From assembly GCA_003486385.1 (NCBI GenBank), contig DNFT01000052.1:1-48364 (forward strand): DNA of 48,364 bases, written 5' to 3'. The position numbers were made by a program, and so were the translations under genes. Positions 16,162-25,156 of the stretch are shown here, in pieces (positions within the stretch are counted from its first letter, which is position 1; each line of letters begins with the position of its first letter). Under the pieces are notes generated by a model. The model saw only the letters and a program-made list of their open reading frames with translations. It ran no database searches and was not told the origin of the DNA. The stretch comes from Eubacterium sp. GTDB lineage: Bacteria; Bacillota; Clostridia; Lachnospirales; Lachnospiraceae.

Positions 16162-17253
16162 TTAATTTTGCAATCGGTTCAACTTCCTGTACTTTGCCGG
16201 ACTCATCCCATGGTATTCCTTGAATTTCTTGAAGAAATAGGTTTGATTACTGAAACTAAGCTGCTGGCAAATATCTGCAATCGGCATAGCGGTTGTGATG
16301 AGTAAATCGCACGCTTTCTGCATGCAGAATTTCATACCATAATCAAATAGCGAAAGCCCAGTGAATTTTTGAGTAATCTTATATAGATAATCTCCAGAAT
16401 AGTGGAAATGTGTCTCTAATTCTTTGCGGCTCACACGACCATTATGCTGCACAAGGAATCTGGTAATAGAATCAAAAAGCTCCTGCTCGGCGCTAGAGGT
16501 AAAGTGTATAGGCATATTGTGGTAATGTTTATTATCAAAAAGTAAGCTGATGAGTTCAAGCATCAGTGCATTTATGCGAAACGTAGATCCCATAGAAGGT
16601 GACTGGATTTCCCATAATATTTTTTCAAATCGGTCATGAATGTTCTGATTAATCCACATGGGTGTTTCCAATGGGATAAAATCTATATAATTCTTATCTG
16701 AAAAATAATTCTTTTTATGATTGGTATTAAGAAAATCATTGAGTAGATTGGATTTGATATTCTCTTTTTTAGTGAAATATCGAGGGGCTTCCATCAGCTG
16801 TAACAGGTATTCTTCAGAAAACTGTAAAAAGGCAATTCGATGATAACCGCTGTATTCTTCTTGATGAAAGACATTTTTATTCATTAGACAGCAACTGCCT
16901 TGAGGATAGTAATGTCGGAGATTTTCTATATTCTGGTAAATATCACCATCTATTACAAACATTAATTCGTAAAAGTCGTGACGGTGTAGTGTGGACATAC
17001 GAGATTGTATTTCCATTTCTTTTGCATTCAGTGTTATATACATATTTTGTATGGGCGATGATTGCATAATGATGAGTGCAGTCTCCGATGAATCAGGATG
17101 ATAGGTTGAGAAGTACAGATTAAAAGGGTCATCCAGATGATGCTGTTCAGGAATGATTTTAATTATTTCATTAAATGGAAGCTGGTTTAATACCCCAGAA
17201 GCCATTCCCAAATAATGTTTTTGTGACATATTGGTATCTAAAATAGAAAACAT
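16162..17253 (-). CDS. AraC-family transcriptional regulator
   Basis: 363 aa. The N-terminal half contains a cupin-type sugar-sensing segment (L-H-R-H-D-F-Y-E-L-M-F-V-I-D-G). The last ~100 residues are the double helix-turn-helix AraC domain (S-R-K-E-L-E-T-H-F-H-Y-S-G-D-Y-L-Y-K-I ... I-A-D-I-C-Q-Q-L-S-F-S-N-Q-T-Y-F-F-K-K-F-K-E-Y-H-G-M-S-P-A-K-Y-R). The ATG at 17253 is used because GGAGG lies 5 nt upstream on the minus strand; a longer frame to 17319 has no such site. It is divergent from the GH2 gene 160 bp away and very probably controls it in response to its sugar. Confidence 0.92.
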   Translation of the reverse strand: MFSILDTNMSQKHYLGMASGVLNQLPFNEIIKIIPEQHHLDDPFNLYFSTYHPDSSETALIIMQSSPIQNMYITLNAKEMEIQSRMSTLHRHDFYELMFVIDGDIYQNIENLRHYYPQGSCCLMNKNVFHQEEYSGYHRIAFLQFSEEYLLQLMEAPRYFTKKENIKSNLLNDFLNTNHKKNYFSDKNYIDFIPLETPMWINQNIHDRFEKILWEIQSPSMGSTFRINALMLELISLLFDNKHYHNMPIHFTSSAEQELFDSITRFLVQHNGRVSRKELETHFHYSGDYLYKITQKFTGLSLFDYGMKFCMQKACDLLITTAMPIADICQQLSFSNQTYFFKKFKEYHGMSPAKYRKLNRLQN

Positions 17254-17412
17254 AATACCTCCATTATTGAATATGTTGTAAAATATGAATTTATGCTTGA
17301 TTATGGCGTGTTTTTTCAATTATACATTATTTATAATAAAACACAATAGGAAACAATGAAAATATATATTCTATAATAACTCACAATTAAATAAAACACT
17401 TAGGAGGGCCAA

Positions 17413-19785
17413 ATGAAAATCAGGGATTTTAATAGGGGATGGGAATTTCACAGTGACAAAAGTGCTGAGGCGCAGATTGTAAATCTCCCTCATGATGCTA
17501 TGCTTATGGAAAATAGGGATAAATCAAATCCATCGGGTGGAGCATGTGCCTATTTCGGTGGAGGAAAATATTCATATAAGAAGAAATTCAACCATGATGA
17601 AGAAAATAAGAATGTGATTATGCACTGTGAGGGCATCTATCAGAACTCAAAAATTCTATTAAATGGTGAAATGATAGATGAGAGACCATATGGATATGCA
17701 GCATATTACATATCACTTAGCGAGCATCTTCATTCTGGAGAAAATGAAATTGAAATTATTGCGGATAACGCAGATACACCGAATACCAGATATTATTCCG
17801 GTGCTGGAATATATAGGAATATAAACCTTCTTACAGCAGGAGAATCGTACATTTTACCTGATGGAGTCAGAATTTCCACAACCAATAATGATACTGTCCA
17901 TATTAAAACAGAAATGCATGGAACAGGTAGTGTACATGTATCGGTATATGAAGATAATGTAGTAGTGGCTGAGGGAAATGGTAATGATGTAACCTTGAAA
18001 ATTCCTAATGCAAAAACATGGGATGAGGAGAGCCCTTTTCTTTATTCATGCAAGGTAGAGTTAATTGAATCAGGAAAGTCATTGGACTCTGTAATGAAGC
18101 GATTTGGAATTCGAACGCTTGTATGGAGTGGTAATGGATTCTTTGTAAATGGTAAAAATACTTTACTCCGTGGAGCATGCGTTCACCATGATAACGGTAT
18201 TCTTGGAGCATGCAGTTTCAGGGATGCAGAGTATCGCCGTGCCAAAATACTGAAAGAAGCTGGATTTAATGCCATTCGAAGCTCTCATAACCCGATTTCT
18301 TCACATTTGCTCGAGGCGTGTGACGAGCTTGGAATATATGTAATGGACGAGACTTGGGATTACTGGCTCGTGCATAAGAACCCATATGATCAGGCAAATG
18401 AGAACTTCCTGAAATGGTGGAAGCAGGACGTGGAATCTATGATCCAGACGGATTATAATCATCCATCAGTGATTATGTATTCAATCGGAAACGAAATTTC
18501 TGAACTCGGCACAGTTAAAGGACAGGAGCTTTGTGATGAAATTGCAAATTATGTCAGAGCGTTCGATGAAACCAGACCTGTTACCTGTGGGGTGAACTTA
18601 CTTCTTACAGGAATGGCTCAAAAAGGTAAAGGTCTTTATTCTGATAGCGATAATAAGAATGGCAGTCAGAGCATGGATTCTATGCCGACTAGTGCTTTTT
18701 ACAATGTACTTATGAATAAAATGGGGGGACTGATTGACAAAATGGCTTCGTCAAAAGCAGCGGACAGAGTCTGTGATTCACTTTCTCCAATATTGGATAT
18801 TGCTGGATATAATTATGCTACTTCTAGATATCAGAAGGAAAGCAAGGCAAGACCGGATAAATGCTTTGTAGGTTCAGAAACATTACCTAAAACACTGTAT
18901 GGTAACTGGAAATTAGTGAAAGCTATCCCTAATTTAATAGGTGACTTTATGTGGACTGGGTGGGATTACTTAGGAGAGACAGGTCTCGGAACTATACGAT
19001 ATATACATAAGAAAACAAAGGAAAATGCATATAAGGGACTTCCGATCATCTCTGGAAGCGGTGTAATTGATATCTGCGGAACTCCACAGGCTGAAGTAGC
19101 ATGGAATAAAATTATTTGGGGATTACAGGATGAACCAGCAATAGGAGTTGACCCAATGCAGTTCCCTGAGTATACCAGAGCAATGTCTATGTGGCGCAAT
19201 ACAGATTGCGTTGAGAGTTGGTCATGGGAAGACTGTGACGGAAACAAGACCAACATAACTATATATGCCTCTGGAGCAAGGGTTGAACTAATTTTAAATG
19301 GAAGAAGTCTTGGTAAAAAGAAAGTAAAGGAAGGAAAGGCAATATTCAAAAATGTGAAATACATTCCTGGAAAAATCGAAGCGGTTAATTTGGATGCAAC
19401 CGGTAAGGAAATTGGCAGAACAGCGTTGCAGTCAGCTACCGGAAATACAATTCTAAAATTAGAGGCAGAAAAAAAGCAGCTTAGGCCAAATGGGCAGGAT
19501 CTTTGCTTTATCGAGCTGAGCTTAGTTGGAGAAAATGGAATCCTAAAAATGAATGCAGATACAGAAATAAGTGTACAGATATCCGGAGCAGGGACTCTTC
19601 AGGGATTTGGCTCAGCTGTACCTAATACAGAGAACAGTTTCATTTCAGGTATCTACACAACATATCGCGGTAGAGCATTAATAGCTGTACGAGCTGGTTA
19701 TGAAGAGGGAGAAATTCATGTTTCAGTAAGTACAGATGGAATATCGGAGCAGACAATAAGTATTCAGGTAAAAGGAGAAGAATAA
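17413..19785 (+). CDS. Glycoside hydrolase family 2 (beta-galactosidase-like)
   Basis: 790 aa, no signal peptide, so intracellular. Order: jelly-roll sugar-binding domain (1-~165, with Y-Y-S-G-A-G-I-Y-R), immunoglobulin-like domain (~165-260), TIM barrel (~260-560), then two C-terminal beta domains including a DUF4982-like part (W-S-W-E-D-C-D-G-N-K ... V-E-L-I-L-N-G-R-S-L-G-K-K). Acid/base glutamate is E361 in I-G-N-E-I and the nucleophile is probably E489 in V-G-S-E-T. ATG preceded by TAGGAGGGCCAA. GH2 covers beta-galactosidases, beta-glucuronidases and others; with galactanase genes nearby, beta-galactosidase is the best guess. It lies inside the tuf-flanked island, with the AraC gene as its regulator. 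Confidence 0.9.
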   Translation: MKIRDFNRGWEFHSDKSAEAQIVNLPHDAMLMENRDKSNPSGGACAYFGGGKYSYKKKFNHDEENKNVIMHCEGIYQNSKILLNGEMIDERPYGYAAYYISLSEHLHSGENEIEIIADNADTPNTRYYSGAGIYRNINLLTAGESYILPDGVRISTTNNDTVHIKTEMHGTGSVHVSVYEDNVVVAEGNGNDVTLKIPNAKTWDEESPFLYSCKVELIESGKSLDSVMKRFGIRTLVWSGNGFFVNGKNTLLRGACVHHDNGILGACSFRDAEYRRAKILKEAGFNAIRSSHNPISSHLLEACDELGIYVMDETWDYWLVHKNPYDQANENFLKWWKQDVESMIQTDYNHPSVIMYSIGNEISELGTVKGQELCDEIANYVRAFDETRPVTCGVNLLLTGMAQKGKGLYSDSDNKNGSQSMDSMPTSAFYNVLMNKMGGLIDKMASSKAADRVCDSLSPILDIAGYNYATSRYQKESKARPDKCFVGSETLPKTLYGNWKLVKAIPNLIGDFMWTGWDYLGETGLGTIRYIHKKTKENAYKGLPIISGSGVIDICGTPQAEVAWNKIIWGLQDEPAIGVDPMQFPEYTRAMSMWRNTDCVESWSWEDCDGNKTNITIYASGARVELILNGRSLGKKKVKEGKAIFKNVKYIPGKIEAVNLDATGKEIGRTALQSATGNTILKLEAEKKQLRPNGQDLCFIELSLVGENGILKMNADTEISVQISGAGTLQGFGSAVPNTENSFISGIYTTYRGRALIAVRAGYEEGEIHVSVSTDGISEQTISIQVKGEE

Positions 19786-19993
19786 TGGCTAAATGGTAAC
19801 CGTACGGGCGCAATAAGAAAATGACAGAGGAAGTAGTAGGCGTTGATGACAAAGCATTTAGAACGAGGCTTCCGGTGCCAAAACGGTGCCAAGAAATCAG
19901 GCAAATAAAAATATAGCATGTAAATTAGCCATTTTTCATTGTATTTTGGATAGAAAAACATAAAAAATGTATGGTAAAACGGGATTAAAGTAT

Positions 19994-20049
19994 CGTGAAG
20001 GTGGTAGAACAGTAGGTTCAGGCCGTGTTGCTACAATCATTGAGTAATT
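19994..20049 (+). repeat. Displaced tuf tail (putative attR)
   Basis: Encodes R-E-G-G-R-T-V-G-S-G-R-V-A-T-I-I-E and TAA, i.e. the last 17 codons of tuf, without the rest of the gene. 54 of 56 bases match 11886-11941. It is followed by its own terminator, as the original end of tuf would be. Confidence 0.85.
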
Positions 20050-20083
20050 ATTGATTGGCTATCAAAAAGCTGGATTTTATGGG

Positions 20084-20120
20084 GCTTTCCGAGAAATCGG
20101 GAAGTTCTTTTTTTTACGAG
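20084..20120 (+). terminator. Terminator after the displaced tuf tail
   Basis: CTTTCCGA-GAAA-TCGGGAAG hairpin followed by TTCTTTTTTTT. Probably the original tuf terminator, separated from its gene by the island. Confidence 0.75.
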
Positions 20121-20365
20121 TGAAAAGAATAGATGGAATTATAAACTATATAAAGTGTAATTTACAGTAACCAGAGAATTTTAAAGAAAAAGTCGGTAAT
20201 TAAAATTCATTATGCACCAGATATTATGAATGGTGCGACTGCCTCAACCATTTCGTTTTAGTGAGTATTCCGATGCAAAAGTGCATCCTCTTCGGAAATT
20301 CAAACGGAATATACATTTTAGAATATTTCGAAAGAAATAACGAAATTAATTAAAATTTTTATTGA

Positions 20366-20394
20366 TTGAAAATAGAGAATGCTCCCTTTATAAT
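20366..20394 (+). promoter_or_regulatory. Strong vegetative promoter upstream of repeat copy B
   Basis: TTGAAA (20366-20371), 17-nt spacer, TATAAT (20389-20394). The transcript would start near 20401, about ten bases before the repeat, and would run into the alpha-galactosidase pseudogene. Confidence 0.8.
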
Positions 20395-20411
20395 TAAATA
20401 AGAAGGGTTTT

Positions 20412-20575
20412 TTGAACGCAGAATAAGCAATCCCCTGCTTCAAGTGCGTAGAGCACTAAGCGGTGGGTAAGGGGGATGCTTATGTCAGTGGGAGTTAAAA
20501 GCTCCCTCTGACAGCTCGCAAAGCGACTGCGTTCATGAGCAAGTAGCGAAAGCGGATTGCGAATGTCCGCTTTAC
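20412..20575 (+). repeat. Structured dispersed repeat, copy B (full length)
   Basis: 164 bp. The closing helix GAACGCAG/CTGCGTTC (20414-20421 with 20527-20534) encloses three branches: (1) a long arm ATAAGC-A-ATCCCC pairing with GGGGGATGCTTAT and ending in GCTT/AAGC and AGTG/CACT stems; (2) TGTCAGTGGGAG against CTCCCTCTGACA, one mismatch; (3) TCGC-AAA-GCGA. After the closing helix comes AAAGCGGA-N9-TCCGCTTT. It lies directly after the promoter at 20366-20394 and 33 bp before the alpha-galactosidase remnant. Confidence 0.9.
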
Positions 20576-20607
20576 TAATAATGAGGTTGTTTCAGGAGGA
20601 GGGTAGT

Positions 20608-21373
20608 GTGAAAGAAGTTCTGGATAATGGATTAACATACGAGAAAATAGTGACTGCAGCGACAGAAAACTACGAAGAATATTATTATAAAATCAGAAAT
20701 AATACGGACAGTTGATATATTTCTTGATAAATTTGTTATGTTTGAGTGTGATAGTCTTGAAAGCTTAGGACTTCACAAGGATAGCAGGTTGTTTCGTTCG
20801 GGAAGATGGTATTATTATGGTCTGACTGTAACATATGAGGATGTTAAGACAAATCCTGAGATTATGAAGAAAAAGCAGATTCCATTTGATGTATTTCAGA
20901 TTGATGAAGGCTGGGAGAAGATTGACACTTGACTGGGGCTGCATCTATCATAAGCTTGTGATGATGAAGAAAAGGAAATATATATTACAACGGGAAAATT
21001 TGAAATATGTACGGATGAGCTTGTTGTGTGTGAGTACTATAATAGAAAAGTCATCACTAAGGTTAAACCGGGGGATACAGTAAGTGTAGGAGTGTTAAAA
21101 CCACATGCATCGACTATCATAAAGATAGAGAGCGTAGCAGGTGACCCTATTGTTGTTGAAAGCAATGGACATCTTTCAATGGGAAAAGAGCTGGAGGTTC
21201 TTGAGATTGTGGAAAATGAATTAAGAATAGCAGGAAGAAATAAGTTCGATTATCCTGTTGAATATGTTGTGATGGTTCCCGGATGTTATTTTATCGATAA
21301 AGAAGCCAGAAGGATAAGATTTAATATGGCCGGACTTGAATGCTTCGACAAAAAGGTAAATTTAAGAGAATAA
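20608..21373 (+). pseudogene. GH36-like alpha-galactosidase, decayed
   Basis: Three frames carry pieces of one protein. The GTG at 20608 (after GGAGGAGGGTAGT) opens M-K-E-V-L-D-N-G-L-T-Y-E-K and stops at 20715. From 20738 the frame reads F-E-C-D-S-L-E-S-L-G-L and reaches P-F-D-V-F-Q-I-D-E-G-W-E-K, the strand in which GH36/GH27 enzymes have Q-I-D-D-G-W. It then jumps, at about 20930, to a C-terminal beta-sandwich that ends at 21373 (V-S-V-G-V-L-K-P-H-A-S-T-I-I-K-I ... Y-V-V-M-V-P-G). Most of the catalytic barrel, including the catalytic aspartates, is missing. This is an internal deletion plus frameshifts in a once-normal gene. The exact enzyme specificity is uncertain. Confidence 0.7.
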
Positions 21374-21493
21374 GAAATATGAAATAATCATGATACATTG
21401 ATCAGAGATGCTGTTAAAAAATTTTGGAGTACCAAGTGGAAAGCTTTGGAAATTCAACTTCAGAATGGATTATGGTCATCAAGGAGGAAAAAT

Positions 21494-22819
21494 ATGTTTG
21501 GAAAATTTGATGTCAGCCTGCCGGTCATCAAGGATATAATGTTTGACATTAGGGATTATGGTGCCGTAGGTGATGGAGTGACATCGAACACACAGATGTT
21601 TAAGGATGCTATATGTGCGGCGGCAGAATGTGGAGGACGGGTTTTGGTTCCGGATGGAATATGGCTGACGGGTCCGATTGAACTATTGTCCGGCGTGGAG
21701 CTGCATTTATCGGATAATGCACTTATAACGTTCAGCAAGAATAAGGAAGAATATCCGCTTATCGTGACAGATTATGAGGGCATTAAGCGAATAAGAACGC
21801 AGTCCATGATATATGCAGACAATGCGAAGGATATTGCTATAACAGGAAAAGGGACAATAGATGGAAACGGTCATAAATGGAGACCGGTGAAGCAGTTCAA
21901 AATGACAAAAAGACAGTGGAATGAGCTGTTGGAAAAGTCACCATATGTCATAGAAAGCAGTGAAGGTGGTGTATGGGTGCCGACAAAGACTGTTTTTGAT
22001 GGAAGAAATGCTGGAGAATATTATCCGGATGATGAGGAGGCATTAGAAAAAGCTTCACAATATTATGATTTTTACAGACCTGTTATGGTAAGTCTTAGAC
22101 ATTGCAGCAGGGTACTTATAGAAGATGTGACCTTAGAAAATTCACCGGCATGGAATGTCCATCCTTATTTTTGCCATGATTTGACTGTGAGAAATGCAGT
22201 CATATCAAACCCTTATTATGCACAGAATGGTGATGGAATAGATGTAGACTCATGTGAGCGTGTTGAGATTCATCATTGCAGTTTTAATGTAGGGGATGAC
22301 GGAATATGCATTAAATCTGGAAAAAATAAAGAGGCTAGAAAGATATTAGGACCATCAAAGGATATATATATTCATAATTGCTATGTAGGGTTCAGCCACG
22401 GAGGCTTTGTCATCGGAAGTGAAATGTCAAGAGGTGTCAGCAATGTGCTTGTCGAAGACTGCACATTTGTTAATTCGGATGTCGGTGTGAGGATAAAGAG
22501 TGCACTTGGACGTGGAGGAATAGTGGAAAATATTGAGATACGAAGAGTCAATATGCTCAACATAAAGGAAGAGGCGGTCATTCTTAATATGGACTATGTT
22601 CATAACATTATGGATTACGTTGTGGAAGATGAGAAGACAGGTAACGATGAGGATATACCGGTTTTCAGGGATATACGGATAATAGATTGTCAATGTATAG
22701 GTGCTAAAAAGAGTGTTGTCGTAAAGGACTTGAAGGCTCATAAGCCTACAATATATGATGTAAAGGTTGTGGGGTGCAATTTCGTGGGTTATGAGGGAAG
22801 TCAATTATCCCGGGATTAG
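21494..22819 (+). CDS. Polygalacturonase, glycoside hydrolase family 28
   Basis: Hydrolyses alpha-1,4 galacturonic acid links of pectin. 441 aa, right-handed beta-helix. GH28 motifs: N-G-D-G-I-D-V-D-S (aspartates 250 and 252), G-D-D-G (268-269), S-H-G-G (His302) and R-I-K-S (333-336). It has the N-terminal Y-G-A-V-G-D-G-V-T-S-N-T strand typical of the family. No signal peptide, so it probably works in the cytoplasm on imported oligogalacturonides as an exo-enzyme (inference). The ATG at 21494 is chosen because AAGGAGG is 6 nt upstream; a frame open to 21398 adds 32 unrelated residues. Lies 120 bp after the alpha-galactosidase remnant and 129 bp before the galactanase. Confidence 0.93.
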   Translation: MFGKFDVSLPVIKDIMFDIRDYGAVGDGVTSNTQMFKDAICAAAECGGRVLVPDGIWLTGPIELLSGVELHLSDNALITFSKNKEEYPLIVTDYEGIKRIRTQSMIYADNAKDIAITGKGTIDGNGHKWRPVKQFKMTKRQWNELLEKSPYVIESSEGGVWVPTKTVFDGRNAGEYYPDDEEALEKASQYYDFYRPVMVSLRHCSRVLIEDVTLENSPAWNVHPYFCHDLTVRNAVISNPYYAQNGDGIDVDSCERVEIHHCSFNVGDDGICIKSGKNKEARKILGPSKDIYIHNCYVGFSHGGFVIGSEMSRGVSNVLVEDCTFVNSDVGVRIKSALGRGGIVENIEIRRVNMLNIKEEAVILNMDYVHNIMDYVVEDEKTGNDEDIPVFRDIRIIDCQCIGAKKSVVVKDLKAHKPTIYDVKVVGCNFVGYEGSQLSRD

Positions 22820-22858
22820 TAACATATATAAGTATATTTTAGGATAACAAGATGGAAA

Positions 22859-22881
22859 CATCGACTGATCAATTGTCGATG
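22859..22881 (+). promoter_or_regulatory. Hairpin upstream of the galactanase gene
   Basis: CATCGAC pairs perfectly with GTCGATG across 9 nt. No U-tract follows, so it is more likely a regulator site or mRNA structure than a terminator. Confidence 0.45.
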
Positions 22882-22948
22882 TAGTTCACCGGAAAGCAGA
22901 CTTACTATTAACAATAAGTAGGTTACTCAGAAAAGAGGAAGAAATAGT

Positions 22949-25153
22949 ATGAGATTTTACTTGAAAAAAGCATTAGTCGGAAATTTAAAGAAATTAGGCA
23001 GTGGTATGGCGGTTACGGCATTGTCAATGAGTCTGTGTGCCGGGGTATTGTCTGGGTGTGATAAGGGTACCGGGATCGACAGTAACGCAGGTTCATCCGG
23101 CAATATGCAGGTCGGAGAGAGCAGCGCCGATGACCTGAAGCCGGAAACAGAGAATCCCGAATCGGAAGGAGAGAGCACCACACAGTTCCCGGTTATAGAG
23201 AGAAAGACGGCGGATGAAATCAAGATTAATCCCGAGAAGATTGACGTGACGACATTTTCACTTCCGGACGTGCCCGAGGAGTCGGGCATATTCGTTCAGC
23301 CGATAGAGGATATTTCCGATGATTTTATAAGAGGAATGGATGCCTCTGCGGTGTTAGCTGTGGAGAATAGCGGTGCGAAGTACTATGGCTTTGGCGGTGA
23401 GGAGCAGGATGTGTTCAAGACGCTTGCCGAGGCGGGTGTCAACTACATAAGACTTCGTGTATGGAACGACCCGTATGATGAGAACGGAAATGGCTACGGC
23501 GGAGGAAACAATGATGTTGCCACGGCTATTGAGCTTGGTAAGAGAGCGACACAGTATGGTATGAAGGTATGCATAGATTTCCACTATTCGGATTTCTGGG
23601 CAGACCCGACTAAGCAGTATGTTCCGAAGGCGTGGAAGGGCATGAATCTTGAGCAGAAGAGCGATGCGCTCTATGATTTTACGGTGACAAGCCTTACAGA
23701 TATTCTGAATGCCGGTGTCGATGTATGTATGGTTCAGGTAGGAAATGAAATCAATAAGGGAATGTCAGGGGAGACATTCGTGTCCTCGGTTGCGGAGCTG
23801 TTGAAGGCGGGCAGCAGTGCAGTGCGTGAGGTCTCAAAAGCTGCCGGAAAAGACATTCAGGTTGCTGTCCACTACACAGACATTGATAAACAGGGTGAGG
23901 TTGCGAAGATTACGGCCGACCTTGATAAATATGGTGTGGATTATGATATTTTTGCAATGTCCTACTATTCATTCTGGCATGGCTCGATGGAGAATATGCA
24001 GGATATGGCAGAATATGTGCAGGACACCTACGGCAAGAAGGTTGTGATTGCAGAGACTTCATATTGTTATACCACAGAGGATGGTGACGGAAGCGGAAAC
24101 AGTGTATCCGGTGACGGCGACCTTGTGGATGGGTATGATGCAACTGTCCAGGGACAGGCAGATATGCTTCGTGATATATGTGCGGCAGCAGATGAAGCGG
24201 ATATAATGGGTGTGTTCTACTGGGAAGGAACATGGATTCCTGTGGGACCTGCTGACGCTGATAACTCATCAATTTGGGAGAAATATGGAAGCGGCTGGGC
24301 GAGCAGCTATTCAGGCTCCTATGATCCTAAGGACGCAGGTAAGTATTACGGCGGCTGTTCATGGGATAATCAGGCAATGTTTGATTTTACCGGACATCCG
24401 CTCGACTCACTCAAGGTATTCAGGGAGTTAAAGTATGGGGCAACGGCACCGCTTGCGGTTGAAAAGGTTCCTGACGTTGAGGTATCCTGCAATGTGGGAG
24501 CTGAGCTGGCACTGCCTGAGACAGCACAGGTTGTCTACAATGATAAGACAGCCAACAGGGAGGTTTCGGTTGTATGGGATGCAGAACAGACTGCAGCGAT
24601 AGACACCAATATCGGAGGAAGCTATAAGGTAGAGGGTATTCTTCAGGACGAGGAGCTTGATGAGGAGTACAGAACGGTTGTCGCAAATGTTGAGGTTAAG
24701 CTTATAAATTATGTAGTAAACTCTGGCTTTGAGGATTCCGACACTTCCATGTGGAAGGTTACATACAATGGAAAAGAAAACCCTACAGATTATCAGGTCA
24801 ACGCCAAGGATGCCAGGACGGGTGAGACTGCATTCCACTTCTGGTCGGCGAGTGAGATGGATTTCTCCATTGAGCAGGAGGTTACAGGACTTGAGCCGGG
24901 AACCTATCAGCTATCAGCTTTCTCACAGGGTGGAGATATGTTAAGTTCATCCGTGCTTGAGCTGTATGCGATTGCGGATGGACAGGAGTACACACAGCAG
25001 TTCGAGCTGACGGGCTATGCTGACTGGAAGGAGCCGGCTGTAACCGATATTAAGCTCACGGGAGACACGATTGTTGTCGGCGTAAGGATGAAGTGTAACG
25101 GCGGAAGTTGGGGCACAGTTGATGATTTCACACTCAACAGGGTAGGAGAATAA
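22949..25153 (+). CDS. Endo-beta-1,4-galactanase lipoprotein (GH53-Big-CBM61)
   Basis: 734 aa surface enzyme cutting beta-1,4-galactan side chains of pectin. A signal peptide ends in the lipobox V-L-S-G-C (Cys37), so the mature protein is a membrane-anchored lipoprotein, followed by a Ser/Glu-rich linker. The GH53 barrel runs from ~110 to ~500: Y-I-R-L-R-V-W-N-D-P, acid/base E267 in V-G-N-E-I-N, nucleophile E369 in V-I-A-E-T-S-Y. A bacterial Ig-like (Big_4-type) domain at ~510-590 and a C-terminal CBM61-like galactan-binding domain from ~590 (N-S-G-F-E-D ... W-G-T-V-D-D-F-T-L) follow. ATG after AGAGGAAGAAATAGT. Released galactose chains could feed the GH2 enzyme of the island. Confidence 0.93.
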   Translation: MRFYLKKALVGNLKKLGSGMAVTALSMSLCAGVLSGCDKGTGIDSNAGSSGNMQVGESSADDLKPETENPESEGESTTQFPVIERKTADEIKINPEKIDVTTFSLPDVPEESGIFVQPIEDISDDFIRGMDASAVLAVENSGAKYYGFGGEEQDVFKTLAEAGVNYIRLRVWNDPYDENGNGYGGGNNDVATAIELGKRATQYGMKVCIDFHYSDFWADPTKQYVPKAWKGMNLEQKSDALYDFTVTSLTDILNAGVDVCMVQVGNEINKGMSGETFVSSVAELLKAGSSAVREVSKAAGKDIQVAVHYTDIDKQGEVAKITADLDKYGVDYDIFAMSYYSFWHGSMENMQDMAEYVQDTYGKKVVIAETSYCYTTEDGDGSGNSVSGDGDLVDGYDATVQGQADMLRDICAAADEADIMGVFYWEGTWIPVGPADADNSSIWEKYGSGWASSYSGSYDPKDAGKYYGGCSWDNQAMFDFTGHPLDSLKVFRELKYGATAPLAVEKVPDVEVSCNVGAELALPETAQVVYNDKTANREVSVVWDAEQTAAIDTNIGGSYKVEGILQDEELDEEYRTVVANVEVKLINYVVNSGFEDSDTSMWKVTYNGKENPTDYQVNAKDARTGETAFHFWSASEMDFSIEQEVTGLEPGTYQLSAFSQGGDMLSSSVLELYAIADGQEYTQQFELTGYADWKEPAVTDIKLTGDTIVVGVRMKCNGGSWGTVDDFTLNRVGE

Positions 25154-25156
25154 TCT

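Larger units (their letters stand above)
19786..20607. other. Island right end and leader of the pectin cluster
   Basis: 822 bp without an intact gene. In order: an unassigned stretch (19786-19993) in which I could not firmly recognise an integrase tail, the displaced tuf tail (19994-20049), a terminator (20084-20120), an AT-rich part with a hairpin around TTCCGA...TCGGAA (20258-20287), a strong promoter (20366-20394) and repeat copy B (20412-20575). Confidence 0.6.

Noticed and set aside
15953..16165. Small ORF upstream of the AraC gene
   Set aside because: No ribosome site and no recognised motif; kept only as part of an unassigned stretch.
19786..19960. Integrase C-terminal remnant at the island right end
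   Set aside because: The position would fit, but none of the three frames shows the catalytic R-x-x-R or tyrosine motif clearly enough to call.
19994..20049. A second tuf gene
   Set aside because: Only the last 17 codons are present; the upstream sequence is not tuf.
20258..20287. Riboswitch upstream of the pectin cluster
   Set aside because: There is a hairpin, but I could not match any known riboswitch core, and it lies before the promoter at 20366.
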